A stretch of DNA of 64,000 bases. Origin: DUPQ01 sp964563155 (lineage in GTDB: Bacteria; Bacillota; Clostridia; DUPQ01). The stretch is from assembly GCA_964563155.1 (NCBI GenBank), contig CAZLVL010000015.1, positions 7,612 through 71,611 on the forward strand. The letters are read 5' to 3'. The notes beneath the pieces were generated by a model, which saw only the letters and a list, made by a program, of their open reading frames with translations, was not told the DNA's origin and made no database searches. Of this stretch, positions 17,534-27,114 are shown in pieces (the first letter of the stretch is position 1; each line of letters begins with the position of its first letter). Position numbers and translations under genes: made by a program.

Positions 17534-17836
17534 TTAGTCCTCAATAATATTTTTACTTAAATCCTCATTTAAATACTCTTTTAAAGAGTTGGAAGCTTTA
17601 ATTCTCAATTCATAAAAGTCAGGAACATTAATAGTTTCATCTGTAGTTATATCTCTTATTTTCCGACCCTTTCTTTTTTTCACAGTAAAGGTTGCAAAAT
17701 CTAATATTGTTATTCTTTTTTCCTCTTTCAAGGCTGTTCTCATAATTGCAAAAACATTATTAATAATTTGATCACTATATGTTTTTGGAATATCCATAAC
17801 TAGAGAAAGTTTCTTAGACAATTGGTTCTTATTCAT
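17534..17836 (-). CDS. HU-family DNA-binding protein
   Basis: 100-residue nucleoid protein of the HU/IHF fold that bends DNA non-specifically. The arm region is RKGRKIRD followed by TINVPDFYELRIKASNSLKEYL, with an N-terminal helical part. The family's GFG turn before the arm is replaced by LDFATFTV, and it has an acidic C-terminal tail (NEDLSKNIIED), so this is a divergent paralog and perhaps not the main HU. ATG at 17836 has AGGAGGGG upstream. It is 8 bp downstream of the rRNA methyltransferase gene and shares its promoter. Confidence 0.88.
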   Translation of the reverse strand: MNKNQLSKKLSLVMDIPKTYSDQIINNVFAIMRTALKEEKRITILDFATFTVKKRKGRKIRDITTDETINVPDFYELRIKASNSLKEYLNEDLSKNIIED

Positions 17837-17844
17837 GTCCCCTC

Positions 17845-18960
17845 CTATTTTTCACCAAAGTATTGGTAGTAATAGCAAAGTATTCTACCATTGTAGAGTT
17901 TACGTTTCTTGTCAGGCTTATCTTTATAGCCTTCTTCAAAAACTCCATCAGGAGCAAAAATATATTTGCTCCACTTTGGAAACTCTTTAAACTTTAAATA
18001 TATATCTTCATATAATTTGTTGGCTAAAAATACATTTTCTAATCTTTCACCATAAGGAGGATTACAGATGATTATACCCTTTTCATAGGGAACTTCAATG
18101 TCTTTGAAATCTCCAACCCTAAAATCTATTAAATGGTCCACCTTGGCCCTTTTGGCATTACTTTTTGCAATTGCAATTATCTCTTTGTCTATATCATAGC
18201 CAATTATTTCTGCCACAGGACCACTTTCTATAGCTTCTTGATAAAAATCTCTAGCTTTATCCCATAGGGAATTCCCAAAAATTGGCCAGCTTTCGCTTAA
18301 AAAATTTCTATAAAGTCCTGGCGCAATATTGTTGGCAATCAAAGCAGCTTCAATTAATATGGTGCCTGAGCCACAAAAAGGATCCAAGAGTATCTTTTCT
18401 TTGTTCCAATAGCTTATTTGAACTAAAGCTGATGCCAAGGTTTCTTTTAATGGAGCCTGGCCACTTATGGCCCTATACCCTCTTTTGTATAAAGAAACTC
18501 CACTTGTATCCAAGTAAACTCTAACCTTGTCTTTGTATATGAATATACTGATTTGATAAGTGGGACCAGTTTCATCTAATCTTTTCAATTTAAAGTGTTT
18601 AGTCATTGATTCTACTATAGCTTTTTTAGCTACAGATTGACATGCGGGTATACTTTGCAATTTAGAATTTAAAGAGGTAACTGCTACCTCTATACGACCT
18701 TTTTTATCAATAAAGTCATGAAAGTTAATAGTCTTAATATTATCAAAATAGGTATCAAAATCTTTGGAATAAAAGAATTTTAGCTCTATATAGACTCTTT
18801 CAGCAGTTCTTAGATTAATATTTGCACATGCAACTCCATATAAATCTGATTCAAAGTTAATTCTCCCATTTTCACTTTGGATATCCTTAAAACCCATATT
18901 CTTCAATTCTTTATTTAAAACAGACTCAAGTCCAAAAGCGCAAGTTGCTGTACATTTCAT
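17845..18960 (-). CDS. THUMP-domain rRNA guanine-N2-methyltransferase (RlmL/YpsC type)
   Basis: 371-residue class I SAM methyltransferase with an N-terminal ferredoxin-like/THUMP domain and a C-terminal Rossmann methyltransferase domain. Seen: CAFGLESVLNKEL at the start, LLDPFCGSGTILIEAALIA (SAM binding), and catalytic NPPYGERL, the N2-guanine methylation motif. It matches the B. subtilis YpsC group, relatives of E. coli RlmL (m2G2445 of 23S rRNA) without the RlmK half. Start chosen at ATG 18960 with AAAGGA 9 nt upstream; a TTG 10 codons earlier is not supported. Probable first gene of an operon with the HU gene. Confidence 0.9.
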   Translation of the reverse strand: MKCTATCAFGLESVLNKELKNMGFKDIQSENGRINFESDLYGVACANINLRTAERVYIELKFFYSKDFDTYFDNIKTINFHDFIDKKGRIEVAVTSLNSKLQSIPACQSVAKKAIVESMTKHFKLKRLDETGPTYQISIFIYKDKVRVYLDTSGVSLYKRGYRAISGQAPLKETLASALVQISYWNKEKILLDPFCGSGTILIEAALIANNIAPGLYRNFLSESWPIFGNSLWDKARDFYQEAIESGPVAEIIGYDIDKEIIAIAKSNAKRAKVDHLIDFRVGDFKDIEVPYEKGIIICNPPYGERLENVFLANKLYEDIYLKFKEFPKWSKYIFAPDGVFEEGYKDKPDKKRKLYNGRILCYYYQYFGEK

Positions 18961-19002
18961 ATTATTAATCCTTTTTCTAATATCTCTCAATATATTTTCT
19001 AC

Positions 19003-19031
19003 ATTTTATACCTTGGGCTTAGTATAATCAA
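19003..19031 (-). promoter_or_regulatory. Promoter of the rRNA methyltransferase-HU operon
   Basis: Minus-strand TTGATT (19026-19031), 17-bp spacer, TAAAAT (19003-19008). It is back to back with the plus-strand promoter of the deacetylase-like gene. Confidence 0.5.
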
Positions 19032-19037
19032 ATACTC

Positions 19038-19065
19038 TTGTAAAAATAGCAAATAGAAATATAAT
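19038..19065 (+). promoter_or_regulatory. Promoter of the deacetylase-like gene
   Basis: TTGTAA (19038-19043), 16-bp spacer, TATAAT (19060-19065). It leaves a leader of roughly 80 nt before the ATG at 19155. Confidence 0.5.
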
Positions 19066-19154
19066 TGTTAATGAGACATATTATTAATTAGCAAATATTT
19101 ATTTTATTATTGAATAGTGATAAGATGTCCTTATTAAAACAAGGGAAAATAATA

Positions 19155-21101
19155 ATGAGTAAAAAAACACAAAAGAAAAAATCTACTTCAAGAAAAAAAA
19201 GTACAAGTAATAAATCCTTTAATAAAAGTCTTCTGAAAGTTTCAATGGTTATATTAATCATTGTGCTTGTTGCTCTAACAATTTATTTCACCTTAGACTT
19301 TGCCCTTCACTTAGTAAATAATAAGAGGCCTCCTGCTAAAAATGATTACAAACAATTGAGTATGGCCATAGAACAAGATGATTATCCCAATGCTAAATCT
19401 TACCATGATCAATTATTTGAAACTGAAAAGAACAATCCAGAGTTTTACGATTTTCTAAGTGAAGCTATGAACAGTAAACTTATAGCCTTGGTCAAAGGTT
19501 ATTTGGTCCCTTCTTCGGACACCTATAGTATTTTTGAGTATTTTTCATCATATATAAGTGAAGAAGTTGTAAATACAACCGTTACAGATTTATATATGTC
19601 CTATAAAACTCAAGATAAGGGTGATCTTGATTATGATACCTACAATCAATCCTTGCTATTATTAAATGACCTTCTAAAAAATACAGATTTCTTAGATTTG
19701 GTCATGATGTATGAAGAAAATGCCCTTATAATTAAAGAATCTAGAGATAATTTTAAAAATGCTGAAAAACTTGAACAAGATAAGGAGTTTTTAGATGCCT
19801 ACTATAGCTATATCTTAGTTTCAAAAGAAGATGTCTTTTATTATGAAAAAGCACAAAACCAAGCAGTCTTACTTAAAGACCAGATAATTGATGAAATATT
19901 AAACGTGGCTAAAACCTTTGAATCTGAAGAAGATTATGAAAATGCCTATTACACAATAAGGTCTACTCCAGATATCTTTAAAGATGAAAAGAAGATTAGT
20001 GATTATTTAGAATATATAAGTGACCTTTTTGAAAAAGATCAAATTAAGAATCTAGTCCCCTACACTGGCATTGTCTACAATATGTTTTTCCATTCCCTTG
20101 CTCTAGATGCCAACAAGGCTTTTTCATCAGCCAGAGGAAAAGAATTGTTTGACATAATGGCTACAAGGTATGAATTTATTAGGACACTGGACTTATTGTA
20201 TGAAAACAACTTTATACTTATTAGTCCCCATGATATCTATGATACATACATGGATAATGGTGTTGAACACTTGAGAATAAAAGAAGCCCTTTATCTTCCA
20301 GAAAACAAAAAGCCACTTATTATGTCTTTTGACAATATGGCTTGTACCCATTGGGCAGCTGGTTTTTGTAAAAAAATCCTTATAGATGACCAAGGAAATC
20401 TTGCTTCTTTAGTGGTAGAAGATGGAGTTGAAAAGATAACCTATGATGGAGAACATGTTCTTATTCTAGAAGATTTTATAAATAAGCATCCAGACTTTTC
20501 CTATAAGAATGCTAGAGCAACCATTGGAATGTCTGGCTATGAAAATATGTTTGGCCATGAAACAGCAAAGATTGATGGCCCAAACTACAAACAAGAGATT
20601 GAAAAAGCTAAAGCTGTAGCAGATAAACTAAAAGAAATGGGCTTTATCTTTGCAAACCACTCTTATTATCACTTTGCAAACTCAAGAGATATTCCCTCCA
20701 AATACACTGATTTGGAATGGTTACAATATGACACTGAACTGTGGCACCAATATATTAGACCAGTTTTAGGTGATACAAACATTTACATTACACCAGGTGG
20801 AAAAAACTACTCAGTAGCTAAGTATGTAGATGGAGATCGTAATGACCCAACCTATAACTATCTAGTTTCTCAAGGTTACCAATTAATTTTTAGTGTAGGC
20901 AGATCTCAAGCTTATACCAATAAGGTAATTGGAGTTGAAAATCCCAGATATTTTTATGGAACTTCTCTTTTTATGGATAGATACAACATTGATGGCAAAA
21001 GCTTATATGTTACCACCACTACCTTAAAGGAAGTCTTTGGTTTTGACAGCCAATTAGTAATTGACCCTATAAGAGCTTCTTTTTCTTCCTTTATTAGTTA
21101 A
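19155..21101 (+). CDS. Membrane-anchored polysaccharide deacetylase-like protein
   Basis: 648-residue protein. Lys/Ser-rich cytoplasmic tail (1-25), one transmembrane helix (about 29-50), a long helical region (about 60-340) with pairs such as DDYPNAKSYHDQ and EDYENAYYTI that resemble TPR-like helices, and a C-terminal NodB-like domain (about 345-648). The zinc motif HxxxH is present (H502, H506). The usual TFDD motif is SFDN (391-394), so the metal-binding second Asp is Asn. YITPGG (545-550) fits the later NodB active-site motif. It likely acts on cell-wall or secondary glycans outside the membrane, if active. Start at 19155 with AAGGGA upstream; the ORF could extend 15 codons. One of only two plus-strand genes. 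Confidence 0.75.
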   Translation: MSKKTQKKKSTSRKKSTSNKSFNKSLLKVSMVILIIVLVALTIYFTLDFALHLVNNKRPPAKNDYKQLSMAIEQDDYPNAKSYHDQLFETEKNNPEFYDFLSEAMNSKLIALVKGYLVPSSDTYSIFEYFSSYISEEVVNTTVTDLYMSYKTQDKGDLDYDTYNQSLLLLNDLLKNTDFLDLVMMYEENALIIKESRDNFKNAEKLEQDKEFLDAYYSYILVSKEDVFYYEKAQNQAVLLKDQIIDEILNVAKTFESEEDYENAYYTIRSTPDIFKDEKKISDYLEYISDLFEKDQIKNLVPYTGIVYNMFFHSLALDANKAFSSARGKELFDIMATRYEFIRTLDLLYENNFILISPHDIYDTYMDNGVEHLRIKEALYLPENKKPLIMSFDNMACTHWAAGFCKKILIDDQGNLASLVVEDGVEKITYDGEHVLILEDFINKHPDFSYKNARATIGMSGYENMFGHETAKIDGPNYKQEIEKAKAVADKLKEMGFIFANHSYYHFANSRDIPSKYTDLEWLQYDTELWHQYIRPVLGDTNIYITPGGKNYSVAKYVDGDRNDPTYNYLVSQGYQLIFSVGRSQAYTNKVIGVENPRYFYGTSLFMDRYNIDGKSLYVTTTTLKEVFGFDSQLVIDPIRASFSSFIS

Positions 21102-21979
21102 TAGATAGAAGATAATCTTTTATTAATACTACTTAGAACCTTTAATTTGTCACCGCTCCATTTAGGCTCAAAGAGCTTTTCTTTTAAGCAATCTCCTGTA
21201 AGCCTATGAATGACAATATCCTCCTCTATTATCTTTAAAGACTCAGCAACTGCTTCTACATAATCTTCAAATGTTATTATAGGGAAAGGATTCTTATAAT
21301 AATATTCTTGCATTTTAGAATCTTTTTCTATATACAATGAATGAATTTTGATACCCCATATTCCTTGTTTTTTTAAGTATTTAATGGTATTGAAATAATC
21401 AGCTTTACTTTCAGAAGGTAGGCCAAATATAACGTGGGTAACCACCTTTATATTATTTTCTTTTAACTTCTCTAGGGCTTTTTCAAAAATAGAATTGTCA
21501 TATCCCCTATTTATTAATTTTGCAGTGTTCTCATTTGAGGTTTGAAAGCCTAATTCTAGCCATAAAAAAGTCTTCTCATTTATATCTTTTAATAAATCAA
21601 TAACTTGGTCATCTAAACAATCTGGTCTAGTTGCAATAACAAGCCCTACAATTTTTTCATGCTTTAAAGCTTCTTGATATTTTTCTTTTAATATATCTAC
21701 ATCTGCATATGTATTGGTATAAGATTGAAAATATGCTAGGTATTTAGTATTTTCATTAGCTTTTTTAACTTTTTCTAGTCTTTTAATTTGCTCAATAATT
21801 TGATCTTCAATATTTAAATTTTTATATGCAAAATCTGAGGTTCCTTCTTCACAAAATAGACAGCCCTCATTATTTCCTTTAAGGTTTGGACAAGAAAAGC
21901 CTCCATATACTGGAAGCTTTAGTATCTTGTCTTTAAACTTTTCTTTTAAATAAACTGATAAGGTCTTATACTTTTGCAT
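21098..21979 (-). CDS. Radical SAM protein of the YhcC/TIGR01212 family
   Basis: 293-residue radical SAM protein. The cluster motif is the family's spaced variant SCPNLKGNNEGCLFC, with three Cys in a C-x8-C-x2-C pattern, and IATRPDCL and LELGFQTSN follow as in YhcC/TIGR01212 members. The biochemical role of the family is not settled. It follows clpE directly (start codon adjacent to the clpE stop) and shares its last bases with the convergent deacetylase-like gene: the two stop codons overlap by 4 bp. No terminator fits between them. Confidence 0.9.
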   Translation of the reverse strand: MQKYKTLSVYLKEKFKDKILKLPVYGGFSCPNLKGNNEGCLFCEEGTSDFAYKNLNIEDQIIEQIKRLEKVKKANENTKYLAYFQSYTNTYADVDILKEKYQEALKHEKIVGLVIATRPDCLDDQVIDLLKDINEKTFLWLELGFQTSNENTAKLINRGYDNSIFEKALEKLKENNIKVVTHVIFGLPSESKADYFNTIKYLKKQGIWGIKIHSLYIEKDSKMQEYYYKNPFPIITFEDYVEAVAESLKIIEEDIVIHRLTGDCLKEKLFEPKWSGDKLKVLSSINKRLSSIY

Positions 21980-24205
21980 TTAAATTGCTTCATAGTCTAG
22001 GTTACCATCTTTTAGTGAGATCATAACCATCATATTATCCTTCAGCTCATCTTTAATATACATCTCTGACAAGACATCTTCGATGTTTGTCTGAATTTGT
22101 CTTCTTAAGGGTCTTGCACCAAACTTATCATCATAAGTGTCACCAATTATATGGTGTAGGGCTTCATCACTAACCTTTAGAAGAATGTTCTTTTCTTTTA
22201 AATCTACCTTGTATTCTTCAATCATCAATTTGCCAATTTCAAAAATGTCGTCGCTGGTCAAAGAGCTAAATACAACAACATCATCAACTCTGTTTAAAAA
22301 CTCAGGTCTAAAGATATCCTTTAAGGAATCTTTAACCCTACCTGATTGATCTTCCTTTTCTTGCACATAGCCAAAGCCAGTGTTCTTAAAGGATGTACCA
22401 GCATTTGAAGTCATTATTATTATGGTATTTTCAAATTGTACTACTCTACCCTTACTATCAGTCAGTCTTCCGTCTTCTAAAATCTGTAATAAAATATTAA
22501 AGACATCTGGATGAGCCTTTTCAATTTCATCAAATAGCAATAAACTATATGGATTTCTTCTAACTTTTTCGGTTAACTGACCTGTTTCATCATAACCTAT
22601 ATAGCCTGGAGGTGAACCAATTAGTTTGGATACAGAATGCTTTTCCATATACTCACTCATATCTAGCCTAATCATGGCATTTTCATCCAAGAATAATTCT
22701 TGAGCTAGTATTTTGGCTAAATGAGTTTTTCCAACTCCAGAAGGACCTACAAATATGAAGGAAGCTGGTCTCTTTTTAACCTTAATACCAGATCTTGCCC
22801 TTCTTACAGCCTTTGATACCACATCAATTGCTGTTTGTTGGCCAATCATTTTTGTTCTGATTTTATCTTCCAAGTTTAAAAGAGCAGTAGATTCTACCTG
22901 AGTAATTCTACTTACAGGAACCTTAGTCCACATTTCAACTACTGCAGCAACATCATGGATTGTAACTTCTTTTCTAGGAGTTATTTCCTCTAATGAGTTT
23001 ATTTCCTCTCTTAGTCTGCATTCATTTTCTTTTAGTTCAGCAGCTCTTTTGTAATCATCTATGGAGTCTGCTAGGGCAGCTGTTTCCTTTTCATCAAGAA
23101 TTTCGTCTAATTCATTTTTCTTCAATTGCAAATGAACCAAAGAATCATTGCTTAAGTTAGCTCTAGATGCAGCTTCATCAATTATATCAATAGCCTTATC
23201 TGGTAAAAATCTATCAGTAATGTATCTTTCTGAAAGAATAGCAGCTTGTTCAATAGCTTCATTGGTAAAGGTAACATAGTGGTAACTTTCATAGTATTTT
23301 TTAATACCATGTAAAATTTCAATGGTTTCACTAACACTAGGTTCATCTACGTTTACAGGTTGAAACCTTCTTTCCAAAGCAGAATCTTTTTCTATGTGTT
23401 TTCTATATTCATCAATGGTGGTTGCACCAATAATCTGGATTTCCCCTCTAGATAGGGCAGGTTTTAAAATGTTAGCTGCATTCATACCACCTTCAGCATC
23501 ACCTGCTGAGATAATATTGTGCACTTCGTCTATAACCAGAATGATATTTTGGAGCTTTTTAACTTCATTGATGATGTTTCTCATCCTAGACTCAAATTGT
23601 CCTCTAAATTGAGTTCCAGCCACAATTCCAGTCATATCTAGAAGATAGACTTCCTTGTTTAATAATTTTGCAGGAACTTCTTGATTTACAATCTTTTGGG
23701 CCAATCCTTCAGCTATAGCTGTTTTACCAACACCAGCTTCACCAATTAGACAAGGATTATTCTTTTGCCTTCTATTGATGATTTGCACCATTCTATCAAT
23801 TTCTTTTTCTCTGCCAATAATATTATCAATTTTGCCTTCAATAGCCTTTTGATTCAAATTAATGCCAAAAGAGTCCAGAAACTTCTTCTTTTCGATTTTT
23901 GGATTTTCCTTTGTCTGGGTCTTCTTTTTAGGATCCTTGTTTTGTGCCAAAAAGTTTTCATGGAACTTATTTGGAACAGCCATATCATCAAAGTCTAAAT
24001 TTTGTAAATATTCTCCCATCTGATTATTTATATTATTTAATTCCTGATCAGTTAGACCAGATTCTTTTATCAAATTATCAATTGGGGAGATGCCTGCTTT
24101 TCTAGCGCATGAGATACAATATCCAACTTGAGTATGTTGTTCATTTTGTATTTTTGTTACGAATATAACTGCTATATTCTTTTTGCAAATATCACAAGTT
24201 TTCAT
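21980..24205 (-). CDS. clpE: ClpE-type AAA+ chaperone/unfoldase with N-terminal zinc finger
   Basis: 741-residue class I Clp/Hsp100 ATPase that unfolds proteins for ClpP. Parts: N-terminal Cys4 zinc finger (CDIC near residue 4, CISC near residue 31) typical of ClpE in place of the ClpC N-domain; a charged linker; first AAA+ domain with GEAGVGKTAIAEG and VIDEVHNI; a short middle coiled coil; second AAA+ domain with GPSGVGKTHLAK and LLFDEIEKAHP; a TGFGY loop at the expected ClpP-contact position. I start at ATG 24205 with AAAGGAGAG upstream; the frame runs 15 codons further without support. Tandem 8-mers lie upstream and may be its operator. Confidence 0.93.
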   Translation of the reverse strand: MKTCDICKKNIAVIFVTKIQNEQHTQVGYCISCARKAGISPIDNLIKESGLTDQELNNINNQMGEYLQNLDFDDMAVPNKFHENFLAQNKDPKKKTQTKENPKIEKKKFLDSFGINLNQKAIEGKIDNIIGREKEIDRMVQIINRRQKNNPCLIGEAGVGKTAIAEGLAQKIVNQEVPAKLLNKEVYLLDMTGIVAGTQFRGQFESRMRNIINEVKKLQNIILVIDEVHNIISAGDAEGGMNAANILKPALSRGEIQIIGATTIDEYRKHIEKDSALERRFQPVNVDEPSVSETIEILHGIKKYYESYHYVTFTNEAIEQAAILSERYITDRFLPDKAIDIIDEAASRANLSNDSLVHLQLKKNELDEILDEKETAALADSIDDYKRAAELKENECRLREEINSLEEITPRKEVTIHDVAAVVEMWTKVPVSRITQVESTALLNLEDKIRTKMIGQQTAIDVVSKAVRRARSGIKVKKRPASFIFVGPSGVGKTHLAKILAQELFLDENAMIRLDMSEYMEKHSVSKLIGSPPGYIGYDETGQLTEKVRRNPYSLLLFDEIEKAHPDVFNILLQILEDGRLTDSKGRVVQFENTIIIMTSNAGTSFKNTGFGYVQEKEDQSGRVKDSLKDIFRPEFLNRVDDVVVFSSLTSDDIFEIGKLMIEEYKVDLKEKNILLKVSDEALHHIIGDTYDDKFGARPLRRQIQTNIEDVLSEMYIKDELKDNMMVMISLKDGNLDYEAI

Positions 24206-24253
24206 ATCTTGCTCTCCTTTCAATATCTTCAGTTTACTACATTCTATCATTAG

Positions 24254-24272
24254 TATGTGAAGTTTATGTGAA
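24254..24272 (-). promoter_or_regulatory. Tandem 8-mer, candidate operator of clpE
   Basis: TATGTGAA occurs exactly twice on the plus strand (24254-24261 and 24265-24272) with a 3-nt gap, i.e. an 11-bp period, about 50 nt upstream of the clpE start. Tandem heptads with 3-nt gaps are the architecture of CtsR heat-shock operators (GGTCAAA repeats), but the bases differ, so the binding protein is unknown. Confidence 0.4.
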
Positions 24273-24282
24273 TATACTTTTT

Positions 24283-27108
24283 TTACTTTAGATAATCTTT
24301 TAGTGATTTACCAGTATAAGAATTAGGATTATTCATTATTTCTTTAACTGGACCTGTGGCGACTAAAGTTCCACCTAAGTCTCCTCCTTCAGGGCCTAGA
24401 TCGATTATATAGTCTGCACATTTAATTACATCTAGATTATGTTCTATTATTACTACAGTGTTTCCGCCCTCAATAAGGCGATTTATAATTAAAAGAAGTC
24501 TTTTTACATCATCGATATGAAGTCCAGTTGTTGGCTCATCTAAAATATACATAGTTTTTCCTGTACTTCTTTTTGATAGCTCAAAAGCTAGTTTTACCCT
24601 TTGAGCTTCCCCACCTGATAAGGTGGTAGAAGATTGGCCAACCTTAATATAGCCTAAGCCAACATCTAATAACATTTTCATCTTGTTTTCAATTTGAGGA
24701 ATGTTTTCAAAAAAGTAGAAAGCTTCTTCGATTGTCATATCCAAAATATCTGAAATATTTTTCCCATTATATTTAATTTCTAGGGTTTCTTTATTGTATC
24801 TTTTTCCTTTACATACTTCACATGGAACATAGACATCAGGCAAAAAGTGCATTTCAATTTTCTTAATTCCATCACCATTGCAAGATTCACATCTACCACC
24901 TTTTAGATTAAAGCTAAACCTTCCTTTTTTATAGCCTCTAGCCTTTGCCTCTTTAGTCATGGAAAAAATATCTCTAATTCCATCAAAGACACCTACATAA
25001 GTAGCAGGATTTGATCTTGGGGTTCTTCCAATTGGAGATTGGTCAATGTTTATAACTTTATCTAAATAGTTCATGCCTTCAATGGCTTTATGTTTACCTG
25101 CTTTAATTCTTTTTCCATTTAAAACAAAGGCTAACTCTTTGTATAAAATTTCATTGATTAATGAACTTTTACCAGAGCCAGAAACTCCAGTGACACAGGT
25201 GTACAAGCCTAAAGGAATAGAAACATCAATATTTTTTAAGTTGTTTTGTTCAGCTCCTAAAATCTTTAAAAATCTACCGTCATCTTCTCTAGGCTTATCT
25301 GGCATATCAATACGTAGTTCTTTTGAGAAGTATTTTCCAGTAATGGATTCTTTTGATTTTATAAGGTCCTCTACCTTTCCTTGGGCAACTACCCTTCCAC
25401 CATGAATACCTGCTCCAGGTCCAATATCAATTATATGGTCAGCCTGCTCAATTGTTTCCATGTCATGCTCAACAACAATAAGGGTATTTCCTAAATCTCT
25501 CATGTTTTTTAAGGCATTTAAAAGTTTTGCATTATCCTTTTGATGTAAGCCAATGCTAGGTTCATCTAAAATGTATATAACTCCAGTTAAGCCAGAACCA
25601 ATTTGTGTGGCTAATCTAATTCTTTGGGCTTCTCCACCAGACAAGGTACCTGCAGTTCTACTAAGTGTTAAATAATCTAGACCTACATCTATTAGAAACT
25701 TTAATCTGATTTTGATTTCCTTTAAAAGTACTGCAGATATTTGCATCTGCATTTCACTTAAACTTATATTTTCAAAAAAAGCCAAGGATTCTTTAATTGC
25801 AAAGTCTGTTACATCAAAGATATTTAGGTTGTTTATGGTAACAGCTAGTACTTCAGGCTTTAATCTTTTACCATCACATTTAGGACAAGCTGAGTCGCTC
25901 ATAAAACCTTCGTAATAGGAACGCATATAAGATAAAGAGGTTTCTTTATAGCGTCTTTCTACCATGGCTAATAAACCTTCAAAGGGTTCTGACACTATGG
26001 TCTGGCTTCTTCTTTTTCTTGTCTTAATTGTTATACTAGAATCATTAGTGCCATGCAAGATAATGTCTTGTAGTTCATCTGGTAGGTCTTTAAAGGCTAG
26101 TTTAGGGTCAGAGTCATATCTTTTAGCAAGATTTAGATAAAGATTGTATAAAACACTACCTTCGTCAAAGGATAAGCCAGCAACTACAACAGCTTCATTC
26201 AACAAAGAAAGAGACTTATCTGGAATAATCAAGTTTTCATCTGCTTTTAATAGAATTCCTAGACCAGAACATCTTTCACAGGCTCCAAAGGGACTATTAA
26301 AAGAAAACATTCTAGGAGTTAAATCCTCTATACTTATGGAACAATGGGGACATGCTAATTTTGATGAAAACAAGATATCTTCTTGTAAATCTTTGTTAAT
26401 TAATACAAGTCCATCTCCTTCAGTTAAAGCAATCTCAACAGATTCTGTTAACCTTTTTCTAATATTATCTCTTATAATCAAACGGTCTATAACTATAGTA
26501 ATATCATGTCTCTTGTTCTTATCTAAATCAATAGTATCCTCAGTTATGTCATACAAAACTTCATCAATTATTAGTCTTGTGTAACCACTTTTTAAAATAT
26601 TGTCTATTAGACTTTTAAATTCTCCCTTTTTTCTTTTTACCACAGGAGCTAGAACCATGATTTTAGTGCCTTCAGGAAATTCTAAAATCTTATCTATTAT
26701 CTGGTCAATAGACTGGGAACTAATTTCTCTTCCACAAATATGACAATGAGGTATACCGATTCTGGCATACAAGAGTCTTAAGTAGTCATATATTTCCGTA
26801 ATAGTTCCCACAGTAGACCTAGGATTGTGGGAGGTTGTCTTTTGATCTATGGATATTGATGGAGACAAACCTTCAATAAATTCTACATCAGGCTTGTTCA
26901 TTAAGCCTAAAAATTGGCGAGCATAAGAAGATAGACTCTCTACATACCTTCTTTGGCCTTCTGCATATATGGTATCAAAGGCTAAAGTTGTCTTCCCAGA
27001 TCCAGAGATCCCTGTCATTACAACAAGTTTTTCTTTAGGAATGTAAAGGTCTATGTTTTTTAAATTGTTTTCTTTTGCTCCTTTTATATAAATGTATTTT
27101 TTATTCAT
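24283..27108 (-). CDS. uvrA: Excinuclease ABC subunit A
   Basis: Damage-sensing ABC ATPase of nucleotide excision repair. 941 residues. Two ABC modules: Walker A TGISGSGKTTLAFDT at the N terminus and TGVSGSGKSSLIN in the second half; signatures LSGGEAQRIRLA and LSGGEAQRVKLA; zinc-binding Cys pairs CHIC, CPHC...CERC and CESC...CEVC. ATG at 27108 is 6 bp after the guaB stop with TAGGTAAT upstream, so it is in an operon with guaB. No uvrB is adjacent, which is unusual as uvrB-uvrA are commonly paired in Firmicutes. Confidence 0.98.
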   Translation of the reverse strand: MNKKYIYIKGAKENNLKNIDLYIPKEKLVVMTGISGSGKTTLAFDTIYAEGQRRYVESLSSYARQFLGLMNKPDVEFIEGLSPSISIDQKTTSHNPRSTVGTITEIYDYLRLLYARIGIPHCHICGREISSQSIDQIIDKILEFPEGTKIMVLAPVVKRKKGEFKSLIDNILKSGYTRLIIDEVLYDITEDTIDLDKNKRHDITIVIDRLIIRDNIRKRLTESVEIALTEGDGLVLINKDLQEDILFSSKLACPHCSISIEDLTPRMFSFNSPFGACERCSGLGILLKADENLIIPDKSLSLLNEAVVVAGLSFDEGSVLYNLYLNLAKRYDSDPKLAFKDLPDELQDIILHGTNDSSITIKTRKRRSQTIVSEPFEGLLAMVERRYKETSLSYMRSYYEGFMSDSACPKCDGKRLKPEVLAVTINNLNIFDVTDFAIKESLAFFENISLSEMQMQISAVLLKEIKIRLKFLIDVGLDYLTLSRTAGTLSGGEAQRIRLATQIGSGLTGVIYILDEPSIGLHQKDNAKLLNALKNMRDLGNTLIVVEHDMETIEQADHIIDIGPGAGIHGGRVVAQGKVEDLIKSKESITGKYFSKELRIDMPDKPREDDGRFLKILGAEQNNLKNIDVSIPLGLYTCVTGVSGSGKSSLINEILYKELAFVLNGKRIKAGKHKAIEGMNYLDKVINIDQSPIGRTPRSNPATYVGVFDGIRDIFSMTKEAKARGYKKGRFSFNLKGGRCESCNGDGIKKIEMHFLPDVYVPCEVCKGKRYNKETLEIKYNGKNISDILDMTIEEAFYFFENIPQIENKMKMLLDVGLGYIKVGQSSTTLSGGEAQRVKLAFELSKRSTGKTMYILDEPTTGLHIDDVKRLLLIINRLIEGGNTVVIIEHNLDVIKCADYIIDLGPEGGDLGGTLVATGPVKEIMNNPNSYTGKSLKDYLK

Positions 27109-27114
27109 TATTAC

